Below are positions 19,490-32,198 of a stretch of DNA of 64,000 bases, in pieces (position 1 is the stretch's first letter; each line of letters opens with the position of its first letter). Position numbers and translations under genes: made by a program. The DNA comes from Gnetum montanum (taxonomy: Eukaryota > Streptophyta > Gnetopsida > Gnetales > Gnetaceae). The stretch covers positions 1 to 64,000 of the forward strand of contig MNCI01010775.1 in NCBI GenBank assembly GCA_015680685.1, read 5' to 3'. The notes under the pieces are model-generated. The model did no database searches. It was not told the origin of the DNA and worked only from the letters and a program-made list of their open reading frames with translations.

Positions 19490-21650
19490 GCCATAAAATT
19501 AGTCATGGGGGAGATGCTCCATCTTGGTTCAAGAACTAATAATTTTTTTTTCTTTTTTAGTTTTACAATTCCTTATCATTTTCCTATTTCTTCCAAAATT
19601 TTCTAATTCTTAATATTTTTCTTTTCTTTCAATTTTTCTTTTTTCTTAAGTCATTTCCTTTATGTTTTATGAATGTCTTTTATATTTTTGTTAATAATAT
19701 TGCCAAGTCCTGATGTAGAAATCAATGTTATGTGTTGGGTTTTTGTGCTATACTATCAAGATGATTGGGTAAGTAATTGTGTAAAGTAGTGAGACCACCT
19801 CATCCATCCCTCCAATTCTTTAAATAAAAGGTATTTTTCATAGAAATAGTTTGGTTCTTATTTAATGAAACCAAAATTAATCAATGATCATTGTACCTTG
19901 AAGATAGAGGAAATGACCAAGCAGGGATGTGACCTTAAGGGGGTTTGTTGTGTTTTCTTTTTGTCTTCCTTCGTGTGACTTATGACTCCTCTTGGAATGT
20001 ATCATCACTCCTTCATTAACCAATAATAGGAAGCTAAAAGTCTTTGCATGGTGTGGTTCCCATATATTCAAAAATAAATAAATCAAATAGAAAAAAGAAA
20101 CTAATAATAATAATAATAATAATGAAAATTTAAAGCACACCCTTTAGACACAATAATGGGCTACAAGCATTGGTTATGGGGCTAGAATGACATGTTACTC
20201 ATGCCTAAAGATGCCCCTCTAACTAAGGCCCTTTCCTCCTTCTCTTTTTGGAGTGATGATTATTCTTAGAGGTGGTTGTCAACTCATGGTGGTTGATAGG
20301 AAGAAACACATCAATGTGAGGTTCTTGTTTATGGTATGGACTTGGTCTAAACTTTGATATATAGGTATGTTGATCATTTTAATCAAATTTTTCACAAACA
20401 CCTATTATGGACATGGTCAAGTACCTTACATCCCTATCTCTGCAATTCCTTCTCATTCCATTATTCATCTCACTATTGCATGTGATTATGAGCCTTCTGG
20501 TTTCATGTAGTATAGTACAACATCCCAACCATAGTAGTTGTGTGTTGTTGGAATGAAGGCATGGTCTACATTTAATTTCTTGAATGCCCATGGACATCTA
20601 TAGAAGTGGTTATGTAAGGGCATTATGGAAGGAGCCTACTTTTTGGAGGACCCACTTGCATAACTTTTGTTGATCATGGCTTTGAACTAACCTTCACATC
20701 TTCTTGAACATCAATGACAATTTCTCTAAATTTATGCATAATTTTGGGACTACTTCTCATCACTTTCAATTACGTTTTTACTTTTTCCTATTTTTTTGTT
20801 AAAATATACTTCAAGTTCAATATTTCTTGGCCATATTCTAAATTAGACCTTTGGTTTCAATTGTTTGAAAACCTGTGTGCTTACAAAGGTATGCTTATTA
20901 ATCATGGGGGCTAGGCATGTCCACTTTGAAATTTTGAAATTTTTCTAACATCCTATTTTTGAACATCATGGTAAATAATAGTAATTAATCAAACTAATGT
21001 GCATAGCTTGATGATTTTAGTTGCCTCATAGCCTTGAGCATAGTAGGCTATCATCACCTTGTTCTTAAACAAAAACTAAGGGATCCAAAAAGGGTTGATT
21101 ATTAATTAAAATATACCAAAACTAATGTTTATCCTTTGGTGACTACAATTGATGCTAAAGAAATTCCTAAGGAAGAATGTCTCTTTCTAGGTAGGAAAAT
21201 GAAGCTAAGAGGGGGAGAATGAAGGATATGCTCATGGACAAATTGTAGCACATACAAGATGGTAGCTCAGGAATCCCATGTTTACTAGATCCATGGGATG
21301 ATGAGAAGAAATTTCAGTCCATCCTTTAAGAATTTTCCACATAACTAGAGAAGCATCAACATAAAAATCAAGGTTGAAAACCTACCACTGCTAGTGGCAA
21401 CAAGAAGAATCATCTTTAGCATATTCTTAAAGACCTTTGCAAATTTTGTAATCTTCAAAGTCTATCTAGTATTTTTGTCACTTTGGCATTTTGTATGCAT
21501 CCACTTGAATAAAATTTTGTAATGTGGCACTTAGAGTTAGTCAGTAGTTAGTTTTAGTTAATAATCTCATCCTTCCTAATTTTTTTTGTAAAGAAAGCTC
21601 GGTCCTATCATGTTAACTCAATGATGAGTTTTTATTCAGTTGCTGGGATA
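19490..21650 (+). other. 3' spacer of element A
   Basis: Starts with LVMG-like coding of the extreme pol end (TTAGTCATGGGGGAGATG), which matches C at 60010 and B at 46360 (reverse). It continues as AT-rich non-coding sequence aligned with C 60040-61969 and B 44422-46350. Athila elements often carry an env-like ORF here; none is visible in any of the three copies. Confidence 0.6.
20103..20124. repeat. (TAA)n microsatellite
   Basis: About seven tandem AAT/TAA triplets in the spacer of element A. Confidence 0.85.
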
Positions 21651-22570
21651 TGATGAATCATCAATCGGCTAAGATATCTAAAAAAGTTAATTTTTATTTA
21701 ACTCCAATATCTTAGCCCTATCGACATGGTCTATTACATCAATTAGGTTCTATCAATGTAGCCTCATCAATGCAATATATTGCATTGACATGGTCCCATT
21801 AACATAGTGTCTATTTTTTCCTATAAATACATGTGCTCCTGCCATTGTTTTGTTAATAGAATAGCCAAACTCTTGTAGTTTTATTCCGTAATCTTAGAGA
21901 ATAGTCAGTGAGTGCCCACAGTGTGGATCTAAGTTAGTTATACGATGTCTTATTTGAGTGGCAATGTACTTGGATACATTCCATGAATAGTAATAACATC
22001 AAGATTGATACTTATTCATTGCAGCACTTTGACCTTAATTAAATATACTTTTAATGGAATTTATATTCCATGTATTTAGTTAATATTTACATTTCCATGC
22101 ATGTTAATGAATTCATGGAATGAGCAAAACTAGTTTCAAGTGTAAACACACATTCACTTGGTAATCCCAATAGCGTTATTAGTTGGTTCACCCAATAGCA
22201 TAGTGCTTGGTAATCCTAGTTGTGGATATGTGGGTTTAGGGCATGTACAAAAAGCTATGAATAGACACTCATCACTCATAGGCTAGTTTAAACTTTATCT
22301 TTATATTGTTAATTAGATTAGGTAATTGATTTTGTTATTATCATTAGAAATAGCACAAGGCTTAAACAACATCAAGAATCATATGCCTCACTTTGGACTA
22401 AACCATATGTGACAAAGCTACCACTAGTCCAAGTGGGAAGACAATGAACTACAATTAAGGCATAATGATCTAGATGCCACAACTAGTCCTATCTACAGAA
22501 TTTGACTGGATCTTGCATGAATGCTTGTGATTCATATGGTTGGGTGTAGGGGGTACCTCACCGCTCATCA
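21651..22570 (+). repeat. 3' LTR of element A
   Basis: Begins TGATGAATC after GCTGGGATA and ends CCGCTCATCA, the same termini as the C and B LTRs. It has a TATA box (CTATAAATAC, 21821-21830) and a long palindrome at 21767-21788. The second half (TTGGTAATCC, then GGTTGGGTGTAGGGGGTACC) aligns with the 3' part of C's 5' LTR, while the U3 part differs. It is about 920 bp. Confidence 0.8.
21767..21788. repeat. 22-bp perfect palindrome in LTR A
   Basis: A self-complementary sequence with half-site TCAATGCAATA, 34 bases upstream of the TATA box. It is absent from the U3 of B, C and F as far as seen. It could be a transcription-factor dimer site or a cruciform; function unknown. Confidence 0.8.
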
Positions 22571-23284
22571 ATTTTAAAAAATGTCCTAATATAGAACTAG
22601 CAAATATGTACAACTAGCTATTGGTAGAATGAAACAACAAGAATATCAATGGTCAGTCTACACTTAATGTCCAAAAGCAATAATGGTGGAGTTGCCAAAA
22701 CATGAATCTTGAGGTTACAATGTTTTAAATTAGCTTGGTTGAATGATGTGTTTGAATTTAGGTATGTTGTTAATGTTTATTTAAGATGTATTACCTATAC
22801 AATTTTAATATTGGTAGCATTCATAATTTTAATACTTTGAGAATAGCTAGAATGATAAGGAATATGGATATTATAAATAAAAACCATGATTTTTTTTAGT
22901 TTAAATCAAACTAAGATCTCAATCTATGGTGACTAGGTTTTAAAAAAAATTATTTATAAAGATCAAACAAAACAACATATAAACCAACATCATCATTATC
23001 ATCATCCTAGTCTTGTCTAAACAAAATAAGGTCACTTGCATAAGTTCTCTTTCCTATTCCCCTCTATGAAGAATTAGATCTGAAAAAAAAAACTCATCTA
23101 TGAGATTTAGTAGGGTTTTATAGTCAACTACTAACCTAAAGTTAATCCTCCTTTTGTATCATTCTGCATGTTGATAGAGGAAATATTATGTTTATTTCTA
23201 TACATTAATTTTTTCTTATTAACCCCTCATTCTTCACTATTTTCCTAATTTAATATTTTCATCTTTTATGGTTCTTTTGTGTAG
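22571..23284. other. sequence between element A and the receptor-kinase pseudogene
   Basis: AT-rich, no protein recognised. It should contain intron sequence upstream of the first visible STRUBBELIG exon. The signal-peptide exon is not identified and may lie left of element A or be lost. Confidence 0.4.
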
Positions 23285-23417
23285 TTAAAGCATTGAAAAA
23301 TATATTTAAGAGTTTGAATTCACCATCACAACTTACCAAGTGGAATACTAGTGGTGGCAGCACTTGGTCTCAATTATGGAGAGGAATACATTGTTCTAAA
23401 AGAAGAGTAACTGAAAT
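23285..23417 (+). pseudogene. SRF exon: LRR N-terminal cap
   Basis: Follows acceptor TTGTGTAG and ends at donor GAAAT/GTATTA. Reads VKALKNIFKSLNSPSQLTKW, then NTSGGSTWSQLWRGIHCSK and RRVTEM. SRF proteins have a conserved DPCGESWKGI-C here; the first Cys is replaced, the second is kept. The frame is open. Confidence 0.85.
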
Positions 23418-23694
23418 GTATTATTTAATATATTGCTTTATATGTTTTTACCATATTGCTAATTATAGATGTATGCATGGAAATACTTTGCTTGTTAGTA
23501 TGTCAGTGAAGTGTTAATTTCATATTCTTTGTGGGTATGTCGATTAGGGCTGAAAGGAACAATGGGCTCCCAAATAGATAGGCTTTCCTCATTAAAGACA
23601 CTATAAGGCTATTATGTATTTATTTTTCATTTTTTATTATAACTAAATCCTATATTTTCTAGTTGAGCTATAATTTGAAGCTCTGATTTCAATT

Positions 23695-23943
23695 TGAGGT
23701 ACAAAGACCTAAATGATAATAACATTCAGGACTCAATCCTAGATCAACTTCCTCGACATGTCAGATATTTGTATGTATTTTCCTTATTTGCGTAACTAGT
23801 GATTTTTTGTCTTTCATCTGTCTTTATGGATAAAGAAACAGAACTGCAACTGTAAGATGTACATTCTGCAAAAACCCTGATGGAAATAATCTCAGTAGCA
23901 AACTTCCTTATTCAATAGCGGCTATGAATTCACTAAGCTACTT
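23695..23943 (+). pseudogene. SRF exons: two LRR repeats
   Basis: Two short exons. The first reads DLNDNNIQDSILDQLPRHVR and ends YL near donor ATTT/GTATGT (about 23770). The second reads DGNNLSSKLPYSIAAMNSLS and ends at donor CTT/GTTAG (23944). They match the N-x-x-G-x-IPYQLP and NNLSGNLPYSI repeats of SRF ectodomains. Confidence 0.78.
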
Positions 23944-24965
23944 GTTAGTTTTTGTGCCTCAAAATTATATTATCTCTTGTTATGTATAAGATTCTTGCTA
24001 AAATATTTTTGCAACAAATTCAAGAATGTTAGCCACAATTTTCTTTTGAGACAAATTTTTGATTTCTTCAGCAAGCTTTCAAATTATCCACTTTGTAAGA
24101 CTTTTACTTACTTATAAATAGCAATAGTTTATTGACCATACAACATTATATTGCTCATATGCAAGCACTTTCAATGTTTAAAAAAGATATTGGTATACTT
24201 ACCAAGTTTTTTTTAGACTTTGTTGATCATTTGACAAGCTAAAACCCCTACTATAGTTTTAGATAGTATTTCTCTTTAAATTTATCTAGAGCTTCAACAT
24301 TCATAGTATATTTACATAACATTAATTTTTTTTTTCATAGTTGGGTCATTGATCAAAACACATTGTTTATGCTAGAGAGGTTCCATTTTTCTTTTTAGTT
24401 TGAAAACGAATTAAAATTTTTGTTGTAATATTTTAAAAATATTTAGTCATTTAGAGTTTAAAACATTAGCCACTGAAATTATAGACAACACATATGCTAA
24501 TGTGTGGGAATTCTCAACCCAAATGATTACTTAATAAAATTATCCTTGTGTTATGAAGATATTGCAAGGTCTTTTATAATGACAAATAATGCTTTCATCA
24601 CCTAAAGGGTTCCAACATTTTATGCACCTCATCATCATCATAAATAGTACCATTTTCAGTTTTATCTTTGGGTAGTACCAATTAATCTTTAGCTTTTAGC
24701 ATGTTCTTTAGGTTAAAACTCAAAAAAATCTTTATGAACCTTACTATATTCTTATTGAAGTCCCTTCTAAAATTCTCTCTCTCCAATATGACACAAGTAT
24801 AAATTACCACAAAAATTAAGCTTAGTTGAACCCAAAGTAAATGTGTCGCTTAATTTATGCTACCATATTGAATCAATTATACCAAGTTGATTCCTAGTTA
24901 AAAATGTCTCTAATGGCTCTGTTGCCAATTGAGATAGATGAGGATTGCCTAGTGTGATGGAACAT
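23944..24965. other. intron-like sequence left of element E
   Basis: AT-rich, no protein recognised. It is part of the SRF intron into which element E inserted. Confidence 0.5.
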
Positions 24966-27656
24966 TGTAACACCCTACCCTAGCGAGGGTAGGGTGATGC
25001 CTAGGATCAAGTAATCTTAGAGTGGAAGCATGATAACTAAGAACTAGAATGTGTAGAATACATGATATTAAGGATAGTCAAATTACATAGAAATTTAATA
25101 GCACACCAAAAACTAAACATCCACTTCAATTCATTTTGCTAAAATACAAAAATAAAAAAAACACATAAACACCATCATTGTATATACAAGAGTATAGAGA
25201 GTTTCATACAATGATAGATTGTTCATACTACTATACATGAAATATACATTAACCAAGCACTGAAGATTTTTCGCTACTCTACTCTCCCTCTCTGTGCTTA
25301 TCTAGGCTCCTACACCTTTCACCTATAATTTAAATAAAGTCAGTAAACAACTTAGTGGGAAGCCTTTATACTTCCCCTGCTAGATGGTCGACAAGTGTTG
25401 CACTAGAGGAGAGGAGTGGGGTACAAGACAACCTATAACAATTGTTAGTCTTACACATGTTCAAAATAACACACACACCATATCATCCATAATGCTAAAA
25501 TACTATCATAAAATCATAGATAAAGCCATGGTCTAACATCATCTATCATGCTCATGTCATCATACTCACAATATACCAATAAAAAATCCATGATCCACAC
25601 AATTATAATCCAATTAGGACACATATTATCAACAATATAACTCACAAACTGATACTATCATATACATAGTCCATATGGTCACTAGCATATTCATGCTTAG
25701 TGTAGCATGTGAAACATTGCCATGAGTACTCATAACAGCCATTTCCTGCAATTCTTTTATTAGTTTGTTATTTATCCAATTGGTGCTAGGGTCTATCAAC
25801 TTGTGACCTGCAACCACTAGCCTTCTACACGATTGGCAATAGGAACAAACACACCTATGTCATGTATTAGCCATAAGAATGAACAAACCTACACTCTTCC
25901 ACTCTTAGGATGAGGCTTGAGATAGGAGCCTTGTCGATGCATCATAGTGGAAGGTCAATACGTACTACCTCCAGGGTGCCTCATCACCAACCGATCCACA
26001 CCCTCATCCTAGCACCACCCACCAATGACCATCACAAGCATCATCATGAAAACATGTAAAAATTTTGGTTAACTTAAGCCAAAACATCATAATAATAACA
26101 AACCCAAACAAACATAACCACACATATCCATCATTAATAGTTACAGTCATTTCATGAAAACAATATCACGATTCAACAAAACAACATCAATAGCTCAATA
26201 TAACAAAACAATATGATATTTCTCAAATGACATGTACTTCCATAAAAATGACCACTATAATAACCTTCAAAATGATATAAACTAATTCCACCATTAGAAA
26301 GTACTTCCCAAAACAATTCCAACAATACTAATTTTACCTAAATTGGACTCCTGGAATCAAAGGTATGCACGTTCAAAGTGTGATTAATAAAATAATATTT
26401 AAAGAATATTTAATTACCACTAGGAAGGATTGGAACCCCCAAAAATGCTCGCACCCCAATAGGCCTCGCAAATATCATATTCCAATCACACAAGTCTCAT
26501 CAATGTCACATATCATATTATACAAGTCCACATCATACCATACATCGCATATATATTAATACAAAATTTGAAACCAAAATCAAAAAATTTCATGAAATAG
26601 AAAAAATAACATGTCAAGGTTTAATCTTTAAGTTATTTGCCTCACATGCCCACATCGCATAATCATATACACTAATCTAGAACAGAAATACAGGGAAAAG
26701 GTAAAGACAACCCATCAATTACAATTGTTGGGTAGAAAGAAAGAAACAAGTAGAAGGCCATCAAAAATATCATAAGACTCTATTTTTTTCCCAACAAGTT
26801 CTACACCCATGTAGATATGACTACAACAATCCCAAATTCAGGTTTAAAGTAAGCAAAAATTGTCCACAAAGCTTAGAATTCATAGAAATGTGAAAAAAAA
26901 AAGAGAGAAGAAAGAAAACTGAAAGAACATACTCCTCTACATTTTTGTTAACAAAAATAGAAAAAAATAGAAATTCAAAACCCAATTTTTTTGGCAAGTG
27001 ATGGTGAGGTGGTGGGTAAAAATAAAAAAAAACAAACATAAAACCTATACTTCCACTTTATGCTTTGTATAAAGCAAACAAAAGCTAATGATGTGTTTTT
27101 CTCATGTGATGTGAGTTCACTTTCTCTTTTCTTTTCTTTTAAAATTATTTATTCTATTTTTAATGAACAATTTTCATAATTTATTCTTATTTTTTTCCTC
27201 CACAACTAATTCCATAAAGTTTAATCATGCGTAACAAACATACCAGGACTTCAAATCAAAATCCATTTGAACCTATAAGATCCTTATCATACACACTACA
27301 CATTTACATGCCAAAACCACACCCAAACATCACAAAACATAGTGTTATAGTACAAATTCCTACATACCAAAATCACACACAAAGAATAAAGACATAATAG
27401 ATAGGTTCTCTTCTACCCCAGTCTAACACCCATGCTAGCAACCACACTTATCTAACACATCATACAGGGCTAGTGTACATAATCACGTTAATTAAGCATG
27501 TAAAGACATCATAATCATAACATAAATATGAAGCCTAATAACATATAAACTACATTTATATTACATTAAATCATCCTTGACAACCCACCATGACTCCACA
27601 TGTAATGTATAAATCATAAGCGTATAGCCATACCTAATGTCTTTAGATGGGATGCA
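24966..27656 (-). repeat. left (3') LTR of element E
   Basis: 2,691 bp. The outer edge is TGTAACACCC; the inner edge is GGATGCA before the polypurine tract. It contains about 870 bp (near 25616-26487) that the right LTR lacks, bounded by CCAAT in both places. The minus-strand ORF at 26821-27039 is not a gene. Confidence 0.85.
24971..24996. repeat. hairpin at the U5 end of LTR E
   Basis: CACCCTACCCT and AGGGTAGGGTG pair over 11 bases with an AGCG loop, five bases from the LTR end. The right LTR copy (32204-32229) keeps it with one mismatch. Such a stem beside the PBS could matter for packaging or priming. Confidence 0.8.
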
Positions 27657-27672
27657 ACACTCTCGCCTCCTT
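27657..27672 (-). other. polypurine tract of element E
   Basis: Minus strand reads AAGGAGGCGAGAGTGT, then the LTR start TGCATCCC. Confidence 0.75.
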
Positions 27673-29000
27673 AAGAATCTTCCTCCTAGAAGGTCTTAGG
27701 ATGGGTTGCACGCATCTTAGTCTTGACATCCCAAGTAGCCTTTAAAGCTCCATGTCTACTCCATAAAATCTTGACCATATGTATTAATTTACTATGTAGC
27801 TATCACAACATACAATCAAAAATCTCTATTGATTGCTCAACACAACTAACATTAGACTGTAGTTGTATCCTTGATTGGTTAATCACATGATATTCATCAA
27901 GCACATAATGTTGTAGCATAGATACATGAAATACATCATGGACATGTGCTAAATGAGGAGGTAATGCTAGTCGATAGGCCACTCTCCTAATCCTTTGTAA
28001 CACATGAAATGGACCAATGTATCTAGAAGCCAATTTTCCTTTTTGATCAAATTAAGGCCTTTCAAGAGAGAAACAAGAAGAAATACATGATCTTTGACTA
28101 CAAAATCCAACATCCTTCGATGTTGATTACCATATGTTGCTTGCCTATCTTGTGCAACTCTCAATCTATCTCAGATCTCCCAAATCTACTTTGTACTCTA
28201 TCTCACTAAATCTGTGATCATCGATTGATGATCTTCTATGGTATCCCAACATAAAGGTGTTTTACATGATCTACCATATAAAATCACATATGGTGCTGCT
28301 TGCAAACTCTCCTAATAATTGTTATTATATACAAATTCAGCTAATGGTAGCATCCAATTCCAACCTTCTCTATACTACAAAGCATAGGCTCTCAACATGT
28401 CTTCTAGAATCTGATTCACCTACTTAGTTTGACCATTAGTTTGTGGATGATATGTTGAACTTATATTTAGCTTTGTACCCATCTCCTTCTAAAATGCCTA
28501 CAAAAATGTGACATGAATCGATCATCTCTATCACTAATAATCCATCATGGAACATCATGCAATTGCACTATCTCTATAAGAAAGAGATGTGTAGTTTCTA
28601 TTACACTTAGGAATGATTATGTGGCAAGAAAATGGGTATACTTTGACTAATGTAGCATCATGGCCACTGCGAGCTCATGCGAGACCAACAATGAAATCCA
28701 TACTAATGGCATCCTATTTCCACTAAGGAATATAATGGAAATGCAAATATCCCCTAGGTCTCTAATGCTCTATCTTCACTTGCTAGCAAATTAAACATTG
28801 AGATATATACTCTCCTACATTCCTCTTCATACTAGGCCACCAATACATATATCATAAACTCTGGTACATTTTTTGACTACTTGGATGCATTTGGTACCTA
28901 CTCATGTGGGTCTCATCCATCAACTGAATTCATAAAGCTTTTGGAACACATACTCGATCATCCCTCTATAATACTCCATGATGATCTACAAAGAGTGGTC
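27673..29000 (-). pseudogene. integrase and chromodomain of element E
   Basis: The C-terminal half is clear: [20 protein letters not shown] followed by a chromodomain remnant, VKILWSRHGALKATWDVKTK (27690-27800). In chromoviruses this domain guides insertion to modified chromatin. The core upstream has many stops. MDFIVGL holds the first acid, but the catalytic Glu region reads QTNGQTK, so Glu has become Lys. The zinc region lies near 28760-28850. Confidence 0.82.
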
Positions 29001-30420
29001 CATTAGAGCTAATTTGTTGTCTCAATTCTTGACTCCATGGATCATGTCGTTATTGCTCTCACATCTGCTCTTGAAAATTTGATTGGATTGTCAAGTTATT
29101 AAGCTTATGTGCCATCCTACTCAATGCATTCGCTACTTTATTAGTCTTGCCAAGCTTTTATTTAATAGTGAAATCAAAATCAGCAAGTAGCTCCATCCAT
29201 CTATGTTGTTGCAAGTTTATCTGTGACTAACTCATAAGATATTGGTGGCTCTTATTGTCAATCAAAATAGTAACCTACTCCCCATATAGATAATGCTACC
29301 AAATTTTTAATGAGAAGATCACAACACCCAACTCTAGATCATGCATGGGATATCCAGTTTCATGTGGCCTCAATTGATTAGATGCATAAATCATAACCTA
29401 TCCATCTTGCATCAACACAACCAAATCCATCCCCTAAAGCATTAGTATTAACATCATATGGATGTCCTGGTGTAGGAGACATTAGCATTGGAGCAGCCAC
29501 CAATCTATGCTTCAACTCTTTAAATGCAGCTTGACAAGTTGGGCTCTAAGTAAATTTAGCCTCCATCCTCAACAACTGGGTCAAAGGAGATGCTATGTAA
29601 GAAAAATGTTCCACAAACCTTCGATAATATCCTAATAATCCCAAGCAGCTTCGTACCTCCACTATTGATTGCAAGATATGCTAATCATGAATAACTGCAA
29701 TCTTTGTAGGATGCACAGAGATACCATCTCTTGACACCACATGTCCTAAGGACTAAATATTTGATTACCAAAATGAATACTTGGATTTCTGAGCATATAG
29801 TTGGTACCACATTAAAGTTTTTAAGATCATCCACAAGTGTTGTGCATGCAATTACTCATTAGGATCATATACTAAGATATCATCTATGAACATAATCATA
29901 AACTGATCTAGGAATGGCCACATCACACTATTCATGAGGTGCATGAAAACTACTAGTGCATTTGTCAACCCAAAGGGTAGCACCAAAAACTCATAATTGT
30001 CATACCATGTTTTGAATGTTGTCTTTGACAAATCCTATTCATGAACCAACACTTAATGATAGCCAAACTTCAGATTAATTTTTGAGAATACATGAGCTTC
30101 CTGAAGTTGGTCAAACAAGTCATCAATGCATGGTAAAGGATATTTATTTTTCATCGTCACTTGGTTTAAATGCCTGTAATCTATGCATAGTTACAAATCC
30201 CCATCCTTCTTTTTAAGAAATAACATTGGTGCACCTCATGGTAATACACTAGGTTGAATAAGGCCTTTATCCAGCAATTCCTGAAGCTAAATCTTTAGCT
30301 CTACTAGCTCTATAGGAGATATTCTATGTGGATCCTTTGAAATAGGCTCTATACTAGGCTTAAGTTTTATCTCAAACTCAATCTCTTGCCTCAGTGGAAA
30401 ACCCAATATTTTTTACTGGA
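29001..30420 (-). pseudogene. reverse transcriptase-RNase H of element E
   Basis: Translated with stops, the RT blocks run in order: [35 protein letters not shown], and the catalytic MFIDDILVY (near 29880). RNase H follows with [10 protein letters not shown] and a DALSRMA-like tail. Several stops stand at expected Gln or Arg codons, but the two catalytic Asp are kept. Confidence 0.82.
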
Positions 30421-30499
30421 ATACATTAGAGAATTTGTGAATCGCACAAATTTTATTTATCTCCACCATATTTTTTTTATAGATTCTAGCCACAAAGAA

Positions 30500-30985
30500 T
30501 TCATGCCCTTTTTAAAGCATCCTATGGTACATCCAAGAGGATACCAACTCTAGCTGCATAGTCCTCGGATGAGTTTGTACCTCAATCAGAGCACCATCAA
30601 CTAATTATAGTCATAGGAGCTTTTGCTAATAGTCCAAACTAGCATTGAGTTGTGACAACTAACCCATTCCAAAAATTACATCATATACCCTAGGATACAT
30701 AACATCTAAATCACTAACTCACTGCAAACCTTCCACTTCTACTAGCACACCTATACACACTTGATCAACTCGAGTTTCATGACCCCCAGTAGAATATACT
30801 ATTAACCTAGGAGAAAGAGAATAACATACAAGAGCCACATGATGTGCAATCATAGGATCTATAAAAGAATGGATAGCACCTAGAACCAATAACATCAACA
30901 TAGAAAAGTCCAAAATCATACCTCTTGTCTCCATCACTATGTTTGGCGGCATGTCCAAATGCTTGTCTATTAAGGCATACATCTA
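30500..30985 (-). pseudogene. protease of element E
   Basis: The frame reads LLVLGAIHSFIDPMIAHHVA, which aligns with the VLIDSGATHSFI block of Tekay proteases. The active-site Asp-Ser has been replaced, so it cannot cut. The open stretch 30719-30982 contains the following YSTGGHETRVDQVCIGV segment. Confidence 0.7.
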
Positions 30986-32170
30986 TCCTTGAGTGCTCTA
31001 GTCCTCTCCTCTAACCTGAGTGACTGGTGCTCCACATCCACCCTGAATTGGAGGTTGCTATCCTTGGCCTCTACCTCCTCCACTACTACCTTCCTACTTT
31101 GGGCACTCTTGAGCCTAATGCCCTACTTTCCCACATGAAAAAAAATTTTGGCAATCCCTCTACAAATTACTAGGCTACCCACAGCTATAACAAACAATAG
31201 ATCCATGACTAGCTCCAACAATAGGATCATGAGTGGGCGTTCGATGCTCTCCTCCATGACCATAAGCTTTCTTAGAGGGGCCAAGCCTCTCTCTAGATGT
31301 CAATCCTCTCTTTTTCCCCTATCACCTCTCTCTATGTGTTGTATCTTCTTTCTAACTCCTCTCTAAATCCATGGCTACTATTCTAGCTTTATCATAGGAA
31401 GTCAATATAATAGGTAATAGGTGATCATTTAAAGATGGTCTAAAACCTTGAACAAACTTATTCACTTGTTCTTGAGCATCTATCTGCATCTAGGGTACAT
31501 AACTACTTAGCTCCAAGAAATGAGGATCATACTTTTCCATAGACCAACTACCTTGATGAAAATAGTAGAACTCATCCTCCTTGGCCTATGCATATTGGGT
31601 AGACACATAACGGCCTCTGAAAGATGCTATAAAATCATCTCATGTCATCTCTTAACTAGTCCATCCCTTGGCCTGCTCTTTAGTCATCCACCAATGCTAG
31701 GAAATACCAACCAATTGATAAACTACTAAGCAAGTTTGTTGAATTGATGAACATCCCATCAAATCAAAAGCCTTTTTCAATTCCTCCAACCATTTTGTAG
31801 CTATGGTGGGATCTGTAGTACCATCAAATATAGGAGGTCCCAACTTCTAAAACTACTCTACTAGTTTCTTATTGATAGGCTACCTATTTGATTCCCATGA
31901 GCCTCCACTACTACTACCACTTCCCACTTCCCAAATCATGGGAACATGAGCATCACTAGTTGTAACATGCTACTAAAGGATTTGTAACAACTGTTGTATA
32001 AGATCTAGTTGACTATTTGTATGACCACTACTAGATGTTTAAGGAGGCTACTCTTGTCCATCATTAGGCTTTTCTAGTCTATAGGCCCCACCAACATCAT
32101 GACCATGTCTACTATACATCTCTATAATCTTAAATCACAAATGGATGAGTACCCTAACCATCATACAACA
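30986..32170 (-). pseudogene. gag remnant of element E
   Basis: Heavily broken. A zinc-knuckle remnant (CYSCG...RDC) is readable near 31150-31200, and the region above has the length and position of the capsid domain. The plus-strand frames at 31148-31366 and 31520-31729 are shadows. Confidence 0.6.
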
Positions 32171-32173
32171 TCA

Positions 32174-32195
32174 GGGTAAACTAGCTCCAATACCA
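32174..32195 (-). other. primer binding site of element E
   Basis: Minus strand after the LTR end: TTG and then TGGTATTGGAGCTAG, matching the tRNA-iMet-type PBS (TGGTATCAGAGC) at most positions. Confidence 0.75.
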
Positions 32196-32198
32196 CAA

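Larger units (their letters stand above)
17205..22570 (+). mobile_element. Athila-like element A, 5' part lost, pol deleted
   Basis: Starts at the insertion site of element 1, so its 5' LTR lies outside the window. It contains gag (17230-19480), then jumps directly to the sequence that in element C follows integrase, then a 2-kb non-coding spacer and a 3' LTR. Protease, RT, RNase H and integrase are absent. It belongs to the same family as B, C, D and F by gag, spacer and LTR similarity. Confidence 0.8.
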
